A stretch of DNA of 30,114 nucleotides from Smithella sp. ME-1 (lineage in GTDB: Bacteria; Desulfobacterota; Syntrophia; Syntrophales; Smithellaceae). The DNA lies in NCBI GenBank assembly GCA_000495415.1, contig AWGX01000441.1, forward strand, positions 1-30,114. The letters run 5' to 3'. Made by a program: the position numbers and the translations under genes. The stretch's first letter is position 1, and every line of letters starts with the position of its first letter. Below, one piece after another: positions 1 through 7,727 of this stretch. The notes beneath the pieces are model-generated. The model was given only the letters and a program-made list of their open reading frames with translations. It had not been told where the DNA came from and did no database searches.

Positions 1-57
1 GAATGGTGAAGGGTGAAGAGTGAAGGGATTTTTCACCTTTCACCATTCACGCTTCAC
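1..57. repeat. Heptad array with inverted second half
   Basis: GTGAA occurs at 6, 13 and 20 and TTCAC at 32, 39, 46 and 53, each with a 7-base period. The two halves are inverted relative to each other, and the first ten bases (GAATGGTGAA) are the complement of TTCACCATTC at 39-48, so the array can fold into a hairpin. It lies just behind the stop codon of the minus-strand decoration-protein gene. Related single-orientation arrays occur at 7468, 9502, 10996 and 11910. A terminator role is possible but there is no clear T run. Confidence 0.8.
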
Positions 58-63
58 AGTTTT

Positions 64-825
64 TTAGTGAACCACCGTACCTAATGAATAGATGGTGACC
101 GCTTCCGTTCCGCTTCCGATATTATCCAGACGGCACAGGAATCGCTTGCTATTGTTCTGCGCGATAGTCATCGTGCCGGAAAGTGTCACGCCCGCGCCTG
201 CGGTCAATGTGATGGTTTCCGCCGCGTCCGCATCATTGCGGATGGTGAACTCGAAGCTGGAGCCGACGATGCCGCCCGCAAATCCCGCGACGATCTGCGC
301 CGCTGTCGGCGTAACATCTGAACGGTTATCGCCTGCCGGATCACGTTTGATCAAGCCGCCGATCAATTCCGCTGCTGAATAGGTAGCCGCGCCTGCGGTT
401 GTTTTGGTTGTGACGGTGGTAATAAACCAGCCGGTCTGCGTGATTCCCGGAACGTGTCCGATCAACAGCACGCTGGCCAGTTCGTCTTCGGCGTCTGTCG
501 GGTCAAGCACGAGCGCGCGGGCATATGCAAGCGCTGCTGCCGCTGTCTTACCTTTTCCGGCGTCGGCTGCATCAACGTATTCCGCTTTGACAAATGTATT
601 CACTGCTATTGCGGCATTCATAACAAGTTTGCTGATGCCGAGCACTCTTACCGCAGCGGCTTCGCCCAGGGCCGGGCGATTCTGCAAAATGCCCAGGAGC
701 CCTTCAACTTCGCTATCCGGTCTGCGCACACCTGTGGATGTCAAGACGACAAATTTATACTGATCGTCGACCAGGCTTTCAATTGCCGGAGCGGATATGT
801 CCAAAATTTTATTTTCCCCAAACAT
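64..825 (-). CDS. Capsid decoration (cement) protein, DUF2190-like
   Basis: A 253-residue protein. The N-terminal half (about residues 20-125) reads like the DUF2190 capsid cement family: a GILQNRPALGEAAAVRV stretch, a segment around AEYVDAADAGKGKTAAA, then ALVLDPTDAEDELASVLLIG. The C-terminal part (about 185-253) is threonine/glycine rich and predicted beta, as in surface or trimeric capsid domains. It probably sits on the outside of the assembled head and stabilises it. GGAGG stands ten bases before the ATG. It follows the protease/scaffold gene, where Mu-like phages carry decoration and major capsid genes; the major capsid gene would be the next one, beyond the left edge. It could instead be a diverged capsid subunit, but the cement-protein pattern fits better. 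Confidence 0.68.
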   Translation of the reverse strand: MFGENKILDISAPAIESLVDDQYKFVVLTSTGVRRPDSEVEGLLGILQNRPALGEAAAVRVLGISKLVMNAAIAVNTFVKAEYVDAADAGKGKTAAAALAYARALVLDPTDAEDELASVLLIGHVPGITQTGWFITTVTTKTTAGAATYSAAELIGGLIKRDPAGDNRSDVTPTAAQIVAGFAGGIVGSSFEFTIRNDADAAETITLTAGAGVTLSGTMTIAQNNSKRFLCRLDNIGSGTEAVTIYSLGTVVH

Positions 826-876
826 GGATTTTAATCCTCCTTTTCTGTTTTTTTTATTTATTCCGGTTTAGCCCGG

Positions 877-1494
877 TTACTTATCGCCCGCGATTTCGGC
901 CTGGTATTCTGTTGCCAGTTCAGGATTTTCTTTCTGTACCTCGGCAAACGCAGCGCTGTAGGACAACTCTTTATTGGCCGACATCTTTGTCTTGGTCATG
1001 GTGTCCAGCTTCGCGCCCGCTGTGCCTGTGCCTCCGCCCGTATCTTTGTCGCGTGTTGCAACTTCTTTAAAAGTAACCAACGGCGTGGCGGATTCCAGGA
1101 GTGCTTTCATGCGGTCGAAGGCGGTGAATTTTTCTTTTTTTTCGCCAAATTCGATTTGATTATCGATTTCAGCCATTGAGAAAAGTATTTCCGGCAGACC
1201 GAAGGAAACCGTTGCAGGAGTTATCTTTCCCGCTTTAATCAGCGATTCGCAAAAAGCAGCGATCTCTGTCTTGATTGTGGACAGCCGTATCTGCTTCTGC
1301 TGTTCAGCGAACTCGGCCTGCGCTTTTTGTTTGCCTTTGTCCTCGGCCTCTTTTCTGATTTTCTCCAGATCGGCTTCCGAATACTGTATGCCCGTGTTTG
1401 CCGGAGCTTCGCCGGGTATAGCATCATCGGGAATCTTGCTGACGTCGAAGCCGATGGTACCTAAAAACGCTTTCAACTTTTCTTTAAAATTCAT
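877..1494 (-). CDS. Nested in-frame scaffold protein (Mu gpZ-like)
   Basis: Within the protease gene an ATG at 1494 is preceded by AAAGGAGGTT, a near-perfect Shine-Dalgarno sequence six bases upstream. It opens the same frame at MNFKEKLKAFLG (residue 204 of the protease) and would yield a 205-residue scaffold consisting of the charged helical C-terminal part only. In Mu the scaffold Z is made the same way from inside gene I, which is established for that family. Here the internal ribosome site is stronger than the one of the full-length gene, which suggests more scaffold than protease, as head assembly needs. Confidence 0.75.
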   Translation of the reverse strand: MNFKEKLKAFLGTIGFDVSKIPDDAIPGEAPANTGIQYSEADLEKIRKEAEDKGKQKAQAEFAEQQKQIRLSTIKTEIAAFCESLIKAGKITPATVSFGLPEILFSMAEIDNQIEFGEKKEKFTAFDRMKALLESATPLVTFKEVATRDKDTGGGTGTAGAKLDTMTKTKMSANKELSYSAAFAEVQKENPELATEYQAEIAGDK

Positions 1495-2103
1495 ATCTAC
1501 AACCTCCTTTTTCTTTTCCTTGTAGTTTATTTGTTGCGTTTCATCGGCTGGCGGGTTTGCCGCCGATCTTAAATCTTCTATCTTCCAGTCCGGGACAATC
1601 CGGTCTGCCGTATCCTGTCCTTCTTTCTCGATGAGCCATTCCCGGAGACGACGAAATACATCCGCCAGGGAATTCCATGCCCAGGGTTCGGAAAACTCAA
1701 AACTAGCCGCATCGCCTTCCGCAAAAGCCACATCAGGCAAGCCTTTAACTGCCGGAGGCATTGCACCCAGGAAACCGACGTGTCGCAATGAGCCGTCTGG
1801 ATAAAAAGCGGCAGAGCGTTTTTTAAATGAGCCGTTTTTCACCATATCCGCAAAATCCGGCTGAACCTGTTTGAACTTGGCCAGCAAAAGATTGCCATGT
1901 TTTTTCAACCCTTCGACCCAGCCATATGAAGGAGCATCTTCTTTCGGGTGCCCGATGCAAATCGGCGGCTCATGGACGGCGGCATTAAAGTTGGCAAGCG
2001 CCTTGTCAATCAGCGCATCTCCATCGTGTTCGACGCCGTTGCTATCGGTTTGTTTTCCTCCCCGAAAAATGGGAATCCAATCTTCAAAACCTGCAAATTT
2101 CAT
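877..2103 (-). CDS. Mu gpI-like prohead protease with C-terminal scaffold
   Basis: A 408-residue protein of the Mu I family: a head maturation protease that cleaves itself and the scaffold inside the prohead. The N-terminal domain shows the conserved IGHPKEDAPSYGWVEGL segment (His52) and KKRSAAFYPDG (Ser97), candidate catalytic residues. The C-terminal half is highly charged and helical (DLEKIRKEAEDKGKQKAQA), typical of scaffolds. I chose the ATG at 2103 because GGGAGG lies five bases before it; an in-frame start at 2241 would add 46 residues unlike the family. A second strong start inside the gene gives a separate scaffold product (next entry). It lies between the tail-completion and decoration genes, as in Mu. 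Confidence 0.85.
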   Translation of the reverse strand: MKFAGFEDWIPIFRGGKQTDSNGVEHDGDALIDKALANFNAAVHEPPICIGHPKEDAPSYGWVEGLKKHGNLLLAKFKQVQPDFADMVKNGSFKKRSAAFYPDGSLRHVGFLGAMPPAVKGLPDVAFAEGDAASFEFSEPWAWNSLADVFRRLREWLIEKEGQDTADRIVPDWKIEDLRSAANPPADETQQINYKEKKKEVVDMNFKEKLKAFLGTIGFDVSKIPDDAIPGEAPANTGIQYSEADLEKIRKEAEDKGKQKAQAEFAEQQKQIRLSTIKTEIAAFCESLIKAGKITPATVSFGLPEILFSMAEIDNQIEFGEKKEKFTAFDRMKALLESATPLVTFKEVATRDKDTGGGTGTAGAKLDTMTKTKMSANKELSYSAAFAEVQKENPELATEYQAEIAGDK

Positions 2104-2252
2104 TTTTACCTCCCGATTATGCGATAATTCCCGCCACGAAACGCGCGACGTTATGTTTATAAACAGTGTCAATGGAATTATTGACCCAATACAGCCATAC
2201 GAAGATGGAAATCGATTGTGGCGCGATTGTGCGTTTTTCAAATCTCATTTGA
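2104..2252 (-). promoter_or_regulatory. Intergenic spacer with two dyads in the head operon
   Basis: This 149-base gap is unusually long for a tightly packed operon. It contains the perfect 12-base palindrome TGTTTATAAACA (2154-2165) and, next to it, the inverted repeat GTCAAT-N6-ATTGAC (2168-2185), part of which reads TTGACA on the minus strand. The two could form an internal promoter or activator site for the protease/scaffold/capsid genes. No convincing -10 element at standard spacing is visible, so the role is only suggested. Confidence 0.35.
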
Positions 2253-2696
2253 TTATCCCCTCCGCCTAAGATAATTTTCCGCACCCTCAATAAAGAGCTT
2301 GCGAATGTCTGACTCTTCAGCCGCGCGGGTCAAAAATGGATTACCATGCATACCTTTAACCGCACGCACCGGATGCGCAGCTCCGGGCCAATAGAGAGCC
2401 TTTTTATTTTTCGGTACGATTTTGGTTTTATGCGGGCCGTAGAGTCCTGTGCCTTTATGTACATATCCGGCATAGCGCGCAGTAAATTTAACGACGCCGA
2501 TTGTTCCGTCCGCATTGACATCGCTTGTGCCGGAGTTGGCCAGATTAGATGTGCGCACCGGCGCGTATTTGATGGCGCGGGCTTCCACTTCGGAGACGAC
2601 GTTTATCAATCCGGCGCGCCTGGTACCTTGCGCTATTAGAGTAATACGTTTCCCCATAAGGTTAAGGTCAGGAGTGAATTTGTGTTGAATAATCAT
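2253..2696 (-). CDS. HK97 gp10 / Mu gpG-like virion morphogenesis protein
   Basis: A 147-residue basic protein. The pattern of an early charged helix (EVEARAIKYAPVRTSNLANS), a TARYAGYVHKGTG motif, and a late NPFLTRAAEE segment is that of the HK97-gp10-like and Mu gpG-like tail-completion families, which act at the head-tail joint or in tail assembly. The start ATG overlaps the stop of the portal/F gene (ATGA) and GGAGGG lies four bases upstream, so translation is probably coupled. Its place after the F-type gene matches gene G of Mu. Confidence 0.75.
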   Translation of the reverse strand: MIIQHKFTPDLNLMGKRITLIAQGTRRAGLINVVSEVEARAIKYAPVRTSNLANSGTSDVNADGTIGVVKFTARYAGYVHKGTGLYGPHKTKIVPKNKKALYWPGAAHPVRAVKGMHGNPFLTRAAEESDIRKLFIEGAENYLRRRG

Positions 2697-4795
2697 TTAA
2701 CCCTCCTGATCGCGCGGCCACGGCAACCCGGATGATAGGGCGGCAGCATTCCCGCTGAGGTCGCATAATCGGCACGGTTGGTCGTCTGCGCCATGCGATT
2801 CATTTCCTGATTTGTTGCTTTGATGTCTGCCTCAAATTCTTCCGGCGACATGTTCATTTGCCGTTCGATGTTTTTATACGCCACGGAAACGCTGACGATC
2901 TGACCGTTCATCTCTTTACAAAAAGAGCACTCTTGTGTCGGCTCGTAGATTTCGATTTCCTCGATGCCTGCTTCGTGCATCTGCGCCACACCCGCCCAGT
3001 TGCGCGTGCGCTGCACGCTGGTGTCAATGATCCGGCGTACCTGCCAGCCTTCGAGATCGGCTGCTTTCTGGCCGAGCAGGTTTTTGAATTCGGCGATGTC
3101 CGCCGCGTTGCCGCGCCCGAACAGCCCGCCGTTCTTTTCGATGTAACGCTCCTGAATGAAATTGCGAACCACGCTCTGCGCGTCGGAATTTTTAAGGTAG
3201 GACGACACATAAAAGTGATCGGCCTTCGCCAAAAAGTTAATCGCGCGGATGTCCGGCCCGCCGAAAGCGAGATTAACGCCAGGCACGTTTTTGAAATCCG
3301 CATATATCTCTGTAACGGTGTCATGGATAAGTTCGCTGCTGACGGCAGACCCTGCGGCTGCGCCCAGCACGTTTTCAATGCGTTCGGTAAATGCCGTCAT
3401 GGTCGGCGGCTCCGGCAGAGATCGCAGCCAGCCTTCGATTTCATCCAGCGCCCCTTCGCGCGCACTCTGCAGTGCGGGAGCGAGGCGCTCCATGTAGTGA
3501 TCGATCCAGGCATCGGTGGGGTCGACTGACGAAAATTGTGGGGATGCACCTGCGCCAGGGAAAATAGATTTTTGAGGTTTAACGGGGATTACTAATTCTT
3601 CGCCTTCCAGAGGTGCTGGGATGCCGTAAGTGGAATAAAAATAATCTTTGGCAACCGGCAGGCCGATATCGACAACAAGCGTTTTGTCGATAGCGCTGCG
3701 CGTAGTCAAATCGGGCTTGCCGTTGGCGTAGGTTATTATATTTGGATATGACGTGACATTCGGGAAATTATAATCGACGATCCATTTAATCAGATTATCG
3801 TTCAGACATCCGTCGAGCAGATCGGCATCCGCTTCGATGATTTCCTGCCGTACATCGCCCTGGGTGTCTTCATTGCCGAGCTTGCCCTGTGTTCCTTCCG
3901 TGGATGCCGTTTGACCCAGCACGGTTTTTGATATTTGCCTGTCCATGTATTCGCACAGATCAGCATAATTAACCTTACCGGTGCGGCTGGCCTCCAGAAA
4001 TTCAACAGACATATTATCCGGCATTGTGATTCCCGTATCCGTCTGGATGGCTTCGATAGCCTGGAGTAATGTCTTCTTTTGCGGATCGAGCGTGCCTGAA
4101 GGATATTTGCCGACAGTTGTCGGCATGCCGAATTTTTCCAGGAAAACCATCCAGAATTTAATGCCGTGTTTTTTAAACCACACCGGCCACCATAGCCGCT
4201 GACCGAGACCTTTCCCGTACGGATTGTCGCTGTCGCCGTAGGTAAAGGAAATAAACTTGCGCTCCGGCAGAACTTCACCATCGATCATATTCTGTAATGT
4301 CAGCAGGCGGAGTTCTCTCTGCGGCGTAAAGATAAACCGGCGCGGATGTTTGCCGATAATTTTTTTAATATTAATATTCGCGCCGATAACCTGCCAGAGA
4401 ATCTCAGCTTCATAGTGACCATAGAGAATGGCCTTGAGTAGCTCCTGCCGCGCCTGGTCGAAATTACAATTCATCAGGGTCTGAGATACAAAATCGGCAA
4501 TAATTTGTTCCTGCGTTGTCGCAGCAGGCCGTCCCAGCTTGCGGGCGGACTTGGCGGGTATGATTTCCCATTCCTTGCCGACAACGGCCATCGCGCGCTG
4601 CTGCAATACCGACCCGGCATGGGCATCGCGTTCGACTTCGTCGTACAATCGCAATCCTCTGCCTGCGGCTTCGGAGCGCAAAACCGGATCGGGATTTTCC
4701 AGTCGCTTGATCCACCCGGCAAACATATCGATGTCTTTTTCGATAGTCGCTATTTCATCGGTGTTGGGCACTGGTTTATTTTCGTTTTCTGCCAT
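2693..4795 (-). CDS. Portal (DUF935, Mu gp29-like) fused to gpF-type head protein
   Basis: A 700-residue protein that joins two proteins separate in Mu. Residues about 60-420 match the DUF935/gp29 portal family: VVGKEWEIIPAK, KHPRRFIFTPQRELRLLT, FGMPTTVGKYPSG, QISKTVLGQTASTEGTQG. Residues about 560-700 match the Mu F / SPP1 gp7 head-morphogenesis family: WQVRRIIDTSVQRTRNWAGV, a CSFCKEMNG pair and the terminal PYHPGCRGRA. The portal ring sits at one head vertex and is the DNA channel; F-type proteins are minor head components needed early in assembly. The gene starts three bases after the terminase stop and overlaps the next gene by four. No internal stop or frameshift breaks the fusion. Confidence 0.88.
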   Translation of the reverse strand: MAENENKPVPNTDEIATIEKDIDMFAGWIKRLENPDPVLRSEAAGRGLRLYDEVERDAHAGSVLQQRAMAVVGKEWEIIPAKSARKLGRPAATTQEQIIADFVSQTLMNCNFDQARQELLKAILYGHYEAEILWQVIGANINIKKIIGKHPRRFIFTPQRELRLLTLQNMIDGEVLPERKFISFTYGDSDNPYGKGLGQRLWWPVWFKKHGIKFWMVFLEKFGMPTTVGKYPSGTLDPQKKTLLQAIEAIQTDTGITMPDNMSVEFLEASRTGKVNYADLCEYMDRQISKTVLGQTASTEGTQGKLGNEDTQGDVRQEIIEADADLLDGCLNDNLIKWIVDYNFPNVTSYPNIITYANGKPDLTTRSAIDKTLVVDIGLPVAKDYFYSTYGIPAPLEGEELVIPVKPQKSIFPGAGASPQFSSVDPTDAWIDHYMERLAPALQSAREGALDEIEGWLRSLPEPPTMTAFTERIENVLGAAAGSAVSSELIHDTVTEIYADFKNVPGVNLAFGGPDIRAINFLAKADHFYVSSYLKNSDAQSVVRNFIQERYIEKNGGLFGRGNAADIAEFKNLLGQKAADLEGWQVRRIIDTSVQRTRNWAGVAQMHEAGIEEIEIYEPTQECSFCKEMNGQIVSVSVAYKNIERQMNMSPEEFEADIKATNQEMNRMAQTTNRADYATSAGMLPPYHPGCRGRAIRRVK

Positions 4796-4798
4796 GAT

Positions 4799-6340
4799 TT
4801 AGTGTCCTATAAAATTGGCCATGCTCTGACTGGCCGTGGTTCTGGTATGTCCTGTGGATTCAAATTCGATATCGCCTCCCCATTCCTGCCGGGTAGCAAA
4901 GCAGGCCATTGCCCCGGCAATGCCGGAATCGCCGTGGCGCTTTTTATTGTCCTTGCCCTTCTGCCGGATCTCCGGAAGTTTGGCGACTCCCTTGATGACT
5001 TTAAATGCCCGGTGGTCTTCGATGACATCGGCGTCTCTGGCCATCGTTATTGTCTGATCCTCAAATGCCGCTTTATAGGCGGGCATGTTTTCGCGGTACC
5101 ATGCCTCGGTAATCATGACCTGCGCGATGCGTCCCTCGCCGTAACGCTGCATGGCACGTTCAGCCAGATACTGCCCGTTGCCGCGTGCATCGAGTGCTCC
5201 ATAACGGAAGCGCGACAGGCGGTCGCAAATGTAATAAAGAATCTGCTCCTGCTGTTGGAATGGCATATTGCGCAGTTCAAGTTGAAATAATTCGCGCCAG
5301 TTGGCCTTTTGATTTTCCAGCCAGATTTTTAAGACGGTCAGATCGCCGGTGCGGGCGAAGTCTTCGCCGAAGATTGAATTCTGTTCGTCGCTGAGTCCGG
5401 TCAGATGAGGTTTGATTATTTCCTCACACCAGTCTTTGACTTCGGCAGAGCGGATATGATCAGGCAGCGCGGCAAAAGATGTCGGCTGTTCATAACGGAT
5501 CACCGGGATGTCGGCGCTGAGGCATTTCTCAATGACGGCGCGGGTAAGGAAAACGCCGGTGCCCTGGCTGGGTATGCAGAAAAGTTCTTCATCCGCGTCT
5601 TCGCCATAGGAATCAATGATGCCCTGTCGCCATGTTGCCTCCGCCTCCGGCGACCATTCGCGCTTCAGAACTTCACAGATGCGTTTATACAGGCCGTCCG
5701 TAAGAGCTTCGTCGAATGTCACGCGATGGAGGCTGTAAGGTTTCTTGCCCGCTCGGATATCCTGCACGAGCGAATTGAATTCGTTATTGTCGCCAAAGTG
5801 TGTTGAGATAATGCGAACCTGGCCGCCCCACATCAAGAGAGCCATTGCCGCTTTTAAGAGGCCGGGCAGATCGTCATGGAAGGCCGCTTCATCAATGACC
5901 ACGCGGCCCTGCTTGCCGCGTAGATTGGTTGGCCTGCTGGAGAGTGCGGTAATGCGCCAGCCCGATTCAAAGGTAATTTTATAAGCAAGGATTTTCTGTT
6001 CTTTGACAATGCCCCGGTCGTCTTCGTCCGGCTCTTCATATTCATCGATGGAAGAAACGGCCATCTTGTAGGCGCGCGCCCAGTTGGCGCAGTCATTGAT
6101 AAATTCCAGCGCCATGTCTTTGGTGTAGCCGATGTACCAGACGTTGCGCTTTTCGCCGTTTCCTTTTTCGGAGGCGTAAAGGGTATCGTCAGCGGCTTCG
6201 GCCCAGGAGAATCCAACACGCCGGGATTTTTCACCGACTTTAACGTCAGACTGATCAGCGACCCAGCGTTGCTGATAACCCAGGAGAAGGCTTGTTGACT
6301 TGCGCGCCTTTTCAAAATCTGTTTGATTAGTCTCTTCCAT
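4799..6340 (-). CDS. Terminase large subunit (Mu gp28-like)
   Basis: A 513-residue DNA-packaging motor. The ATPase half has a Walker-A-like EKSRRVGFSWAEA at about 37-49 and Walker B RVVIDEAAFHD at 146-156 (Asp150, Glu151), followed by the motif III-like IISTH (176-180). The nuclease half has acidic candidates at GEDFARTGD (Asp326) and YGALDARGNG (Asp383), and a further acidic MARDADVIEDH segment. The missing lysine of a classical P-loop is usual for this subfamily. It begins right after the small-terminase-like gene, with the ATG two bases past that stop and a weak ribosome site, so coupled translation is likely. Mu-type packaging is headful, starting from the integrated phage end. Confidence 0.9.
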   Translation of the reverse strand: MEETNQTDFEKARKSTSLLLGYQQRWVADQSDVKVGEKSRRVGFSWAEAADDTLYASEKGNGEKRNVWYIGYTKDMALEFINDCANWARAYKMAVSSIDEYEEPDEDDRGIVKEQKILAYKITFESGWRITALSSRPTNLRGKQGRVVIDEAAFHDDLPGLLKAAMALLMWGGQVRIISTHFGDNNEFNSLVQDIRAGKKPYSLHRVTFDEALTDGLYKRICEVLKREWSPEAEATWRQGIIDSYGEDADEELFCIPSQGTGVFLTRAVIEKCLSADIPVIRYEQPTSFAALPDHIRSAEVKDWCEEIIKPHLTGLSDEQNSIFGEDFARTGDLTVLKIWLENQKANWRELFQLELRNMPFQQQEQILYYICDRLSRFRYGALDARGNGQYLAERAMQRYGEGRIAQVMITEAWYRENMPAYKAAFEDQTITMARDADVIEDHRAFKVIKGVAKLPEIRQKGKDNKKRHGDSGIAGAMACFATRQEWGGDIEFESTGHTRTTASQSMANFIGH

Positions 6341-6342
6341 CT

Positions 6343-6798
6343 TTATACGATGCCTAAAATCTTATCTTTTATTTCCTTCGCCTGGTCTGCGGTCATGCCG
6401 CCTTTTTTAACAGCTTTGGCGACTTCATCCGCCGCCGCATTAACTTTATTTTTAAAGTAGCCGTTGCTTTCGGCCTGCTTGAATTTAACAACCAGTGATC
6501 CCAACTTTGTGAGGCTATCCATCAAGGAACTATCAATCGCTCCGGGTTGTTTCTCTTCGGCGAAGGTCAGTTCACGCTCCAGGAGCGCTTCCATGCGCAG
6601 GCCGAAGTTTGCTTTGCGGGCACGCGCCTTATCCCATTCGTCGAGATCTTCACCCGGCTTTTTGGTCAGGCCTTTCCATGCGGAAAGTGTCTGCCGTGAT
6701 ACGCCGAGTTCGGTTTCGATTGCGCTCAACGATTTGCCGTCGATGAACATCTGTCGGGCAACATTCTCCAGTTGTGCGCGCGCGCCTTTTTCAGCCAT
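6343..6798 (-). CDS. Small terminase-like DNA-binding protein (Mu gp27-like)
   Basis: A 151-residue protein with an N-terminal helix-turn-helix (about residues 20-45: GKSLSAIETELGVSRQTLSAWKG), a basic middle (KARARKANFG) and a helical C-terminal half. This layout and its place directly before the large terminase fit the DUF3486/DUF1804 small terminase subunits of Mu-like phages, which would recognise phage DNA and recruit the motor. AGAGGA lies five bases before the ATG. The family assignment is by layout and context and is not certain at the subfamily level. Confidence 0.75.
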   Translation of the reverse strand: MAEKGARAQLENVARQMFIDGKSLSAIETELGVSRQTLSAWKGLTKKPGEDLDEWDKARARKANFGLRMEALLERELTFAEEKQPGAIDSSLMDSLTKLGSLVVKFKQAESNGYFKNKVNAAADEVAKAVKKGGMTADQAKEIKDKILGIV

Positions 6799-6832
6799 GC
6801 TAATCCTCTAATCTTCCAAACCGTCTAATCAT

Positions 6833-7078
6833 CTATTTCAGTTCCTCTTCCAGCCGCTTGATCTCGCTGAGGGCGACGGTAAGGTCGGCCCACTTGCTTT
6901 TCAGTTCGTCCCACTGGCTGTCCATCGTATCGACGAGAAGATCTTCCGGGCGCGTTAGACTGCAATCGAGATTGAGAGATATGATCTGCGCCAGGCTTTC
7001 AATTTCCAACCGGAGGCGTTTGGCTATATGCTCAAGATTAGTAAGTTTAACGCGGCGCATTGCGTTTTGTGTGCTCAT
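6833..7078 (-). CDS. Small helical protein of the late operon, unknown
   Basis: An 81-residue, largely helical protein rich in Leu, Glu and Lys with no recognised motif. I chose the ATG at 7078 (MSTQNAMRRVKL) because GGAGG, inside the last codons of the upstream gene, lies nine bases before it; the longer frame from 7156 overlaps that gene far too much. It occupies the position of the small Mu gp26-like proteins between the membrane protein and the terminase genes. Function unknown. Confidence 0.6.
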   Translation of the reverse strand: MSTQNAMRRVKLTNLEHIAKRLRLEIESLAQIISLNLDCSLTRPEDLLVDTMDSQWDELKSKWADLTVALSEIKRLEEELK

Positions 7079-7083
7079 CAGGG

Positions 7084-7461
7084 TCAACCTCCGACGCTTT
7101 CTTCGTCCATAACAAGCCGCATCGCTTTTTTCTTGCTGATGCGGATGACGGGACAAAATTGATTTTGATTAATAGAGTCCTTGCATTCGGTCATTGTCTG
7201 GATGTTGAGAGTGACGATATCGCGCAAATCATTCGTCACGCTGGCAAAGTCCTTGCAGAGAGAGACGTTGGATTCGTACATCTTCCGTTGCTCGGCCATG
7301 TCCTTGCTATATCTGTCAAGAACCGCAGCCATATCTTTACTGTTCTTTTCGAGAATGTTTTCGATGCGGCGGTTATCCTGCCACCATAGAAAGATAATCA
7401 GTCCGATTGTTCCAAAATCGCTAACTATCTTTAAGACGCTGCCGAGGCTGAAAGATTCCAT
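7084..7461 (-). CDS. Membrane-anchored coiled-coil protein (Mu gp25-like position)
   Basis: A 125-residue protein with one N-terminal membrane segment (about residues 8-26, LKIVSDFGTIGLIIFLWW) followed by a long charged helix (NRRIENILEKNSKDMAAVLDR), the layout of spanin inner-membrane subunits or DUF2730-like proteins that sit after the lysis genes in Mu-like phages. The ribosome site AAGGGTGA upstream is part of a heptad array. A role in lysis or membrane anchoring is plausible, but no outer-membrane spanin partner was found. Confidence 0.6.
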   Translation of the reverse strand: MESFSLGSVLKIVSDFGTIGLIIFLWWQDNRRIENILEKNSKDMAAVLDRYSKDMAEQRKMYESNVSLCKDFASVTNDLRDIVTLNIQTMTECKDSINQNQFCPVIRISKKKAMRLVMDEESVGG

Positions 7462-7467
7462 ATTTTA

Positions 7468-7493
7468 TTCACCCTTCACGTTTCACCTTTCAC
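7468..7493. repeat. Heptad array, four TTCACNN units
   Basis: TTCAC recurs at 7468, 7475, 7482 and 7489 with a strict 7-base period in the gap between two minus-strand genes. On the coding strand it reads GTGAANN. The last unit provides the only ribosome-binding-like sequence of the downstream gene starting at 7461. Confidence 0.8.
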
Positions 7494-7499
7494 AATTTT

Positions 7500-7727
7500 T
7501 TATTCGTCTTCAAATCCACTTCTTTCTGCCAGCGTTTGGCATTCTACGCAGCGCCTTGCCGCTGGATTAGCTTTTAATCTTTTTTTGGGGATCGGTTCCC
7601 CGCATTTGATGCAATATCTTTCTCCTGTAACCGGTAACGGCGCGACACTTGCCCGCGCCTGGTGATTCCTTAATGCCGCCTGATCGTAAACCTCCGTAGC
7701 TTGTTGCGCATCGTCCAGCGCGTCCAT
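7500..7727 (-). CDS. TraR/DksA-type C4 zinc-finger protein
   Basis: A 75-residue protein with a four-cysteine zinc finger: Cys39-x2-Cys42 and Cys60-x2-Cys63, within RYCIKCGEPIPKKRL and ARRCVECQ. This is the signature of short TraR/DksA-like proteins, which bind the secondary channel of RNA polymerase and change promoter use. Mu-like phages often carry one between holin and terminase genes. The ATG directly follows the holin stop (TAAATG), so translation is coupled. An acidic N-terminal tip, needed for DksA-like action, is suggested by MDALDDAQQATEVYD. Confidence 0.85.
   Translation of the reverse strand: MDALDDAQQATEVYDQAALRNHQARASVAPLPVTGERYCIKCGEPIPKKRLKANPAARRCVECQTLAERSGFEDE

Noticed and set aside
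877..2241. Protease start at 2241
   Set aside because: The 46 extra residues do not resemble the family and the ribosome site GGGAGG fits the ATG at 2103.
2858..3529. 223-codon plus-strand open frame
   Set aside because: It is antisense to the portal/F gene, has no ribosome site and its protein looks like no family; the minus-strand protein there shows clear domain motifs.
4505..5290. 261-codon plus-strand open frame
   Set aside because: It spans the portal and terminase genes in antisense and crosses their junction; both minus-strand proteins are well supported.
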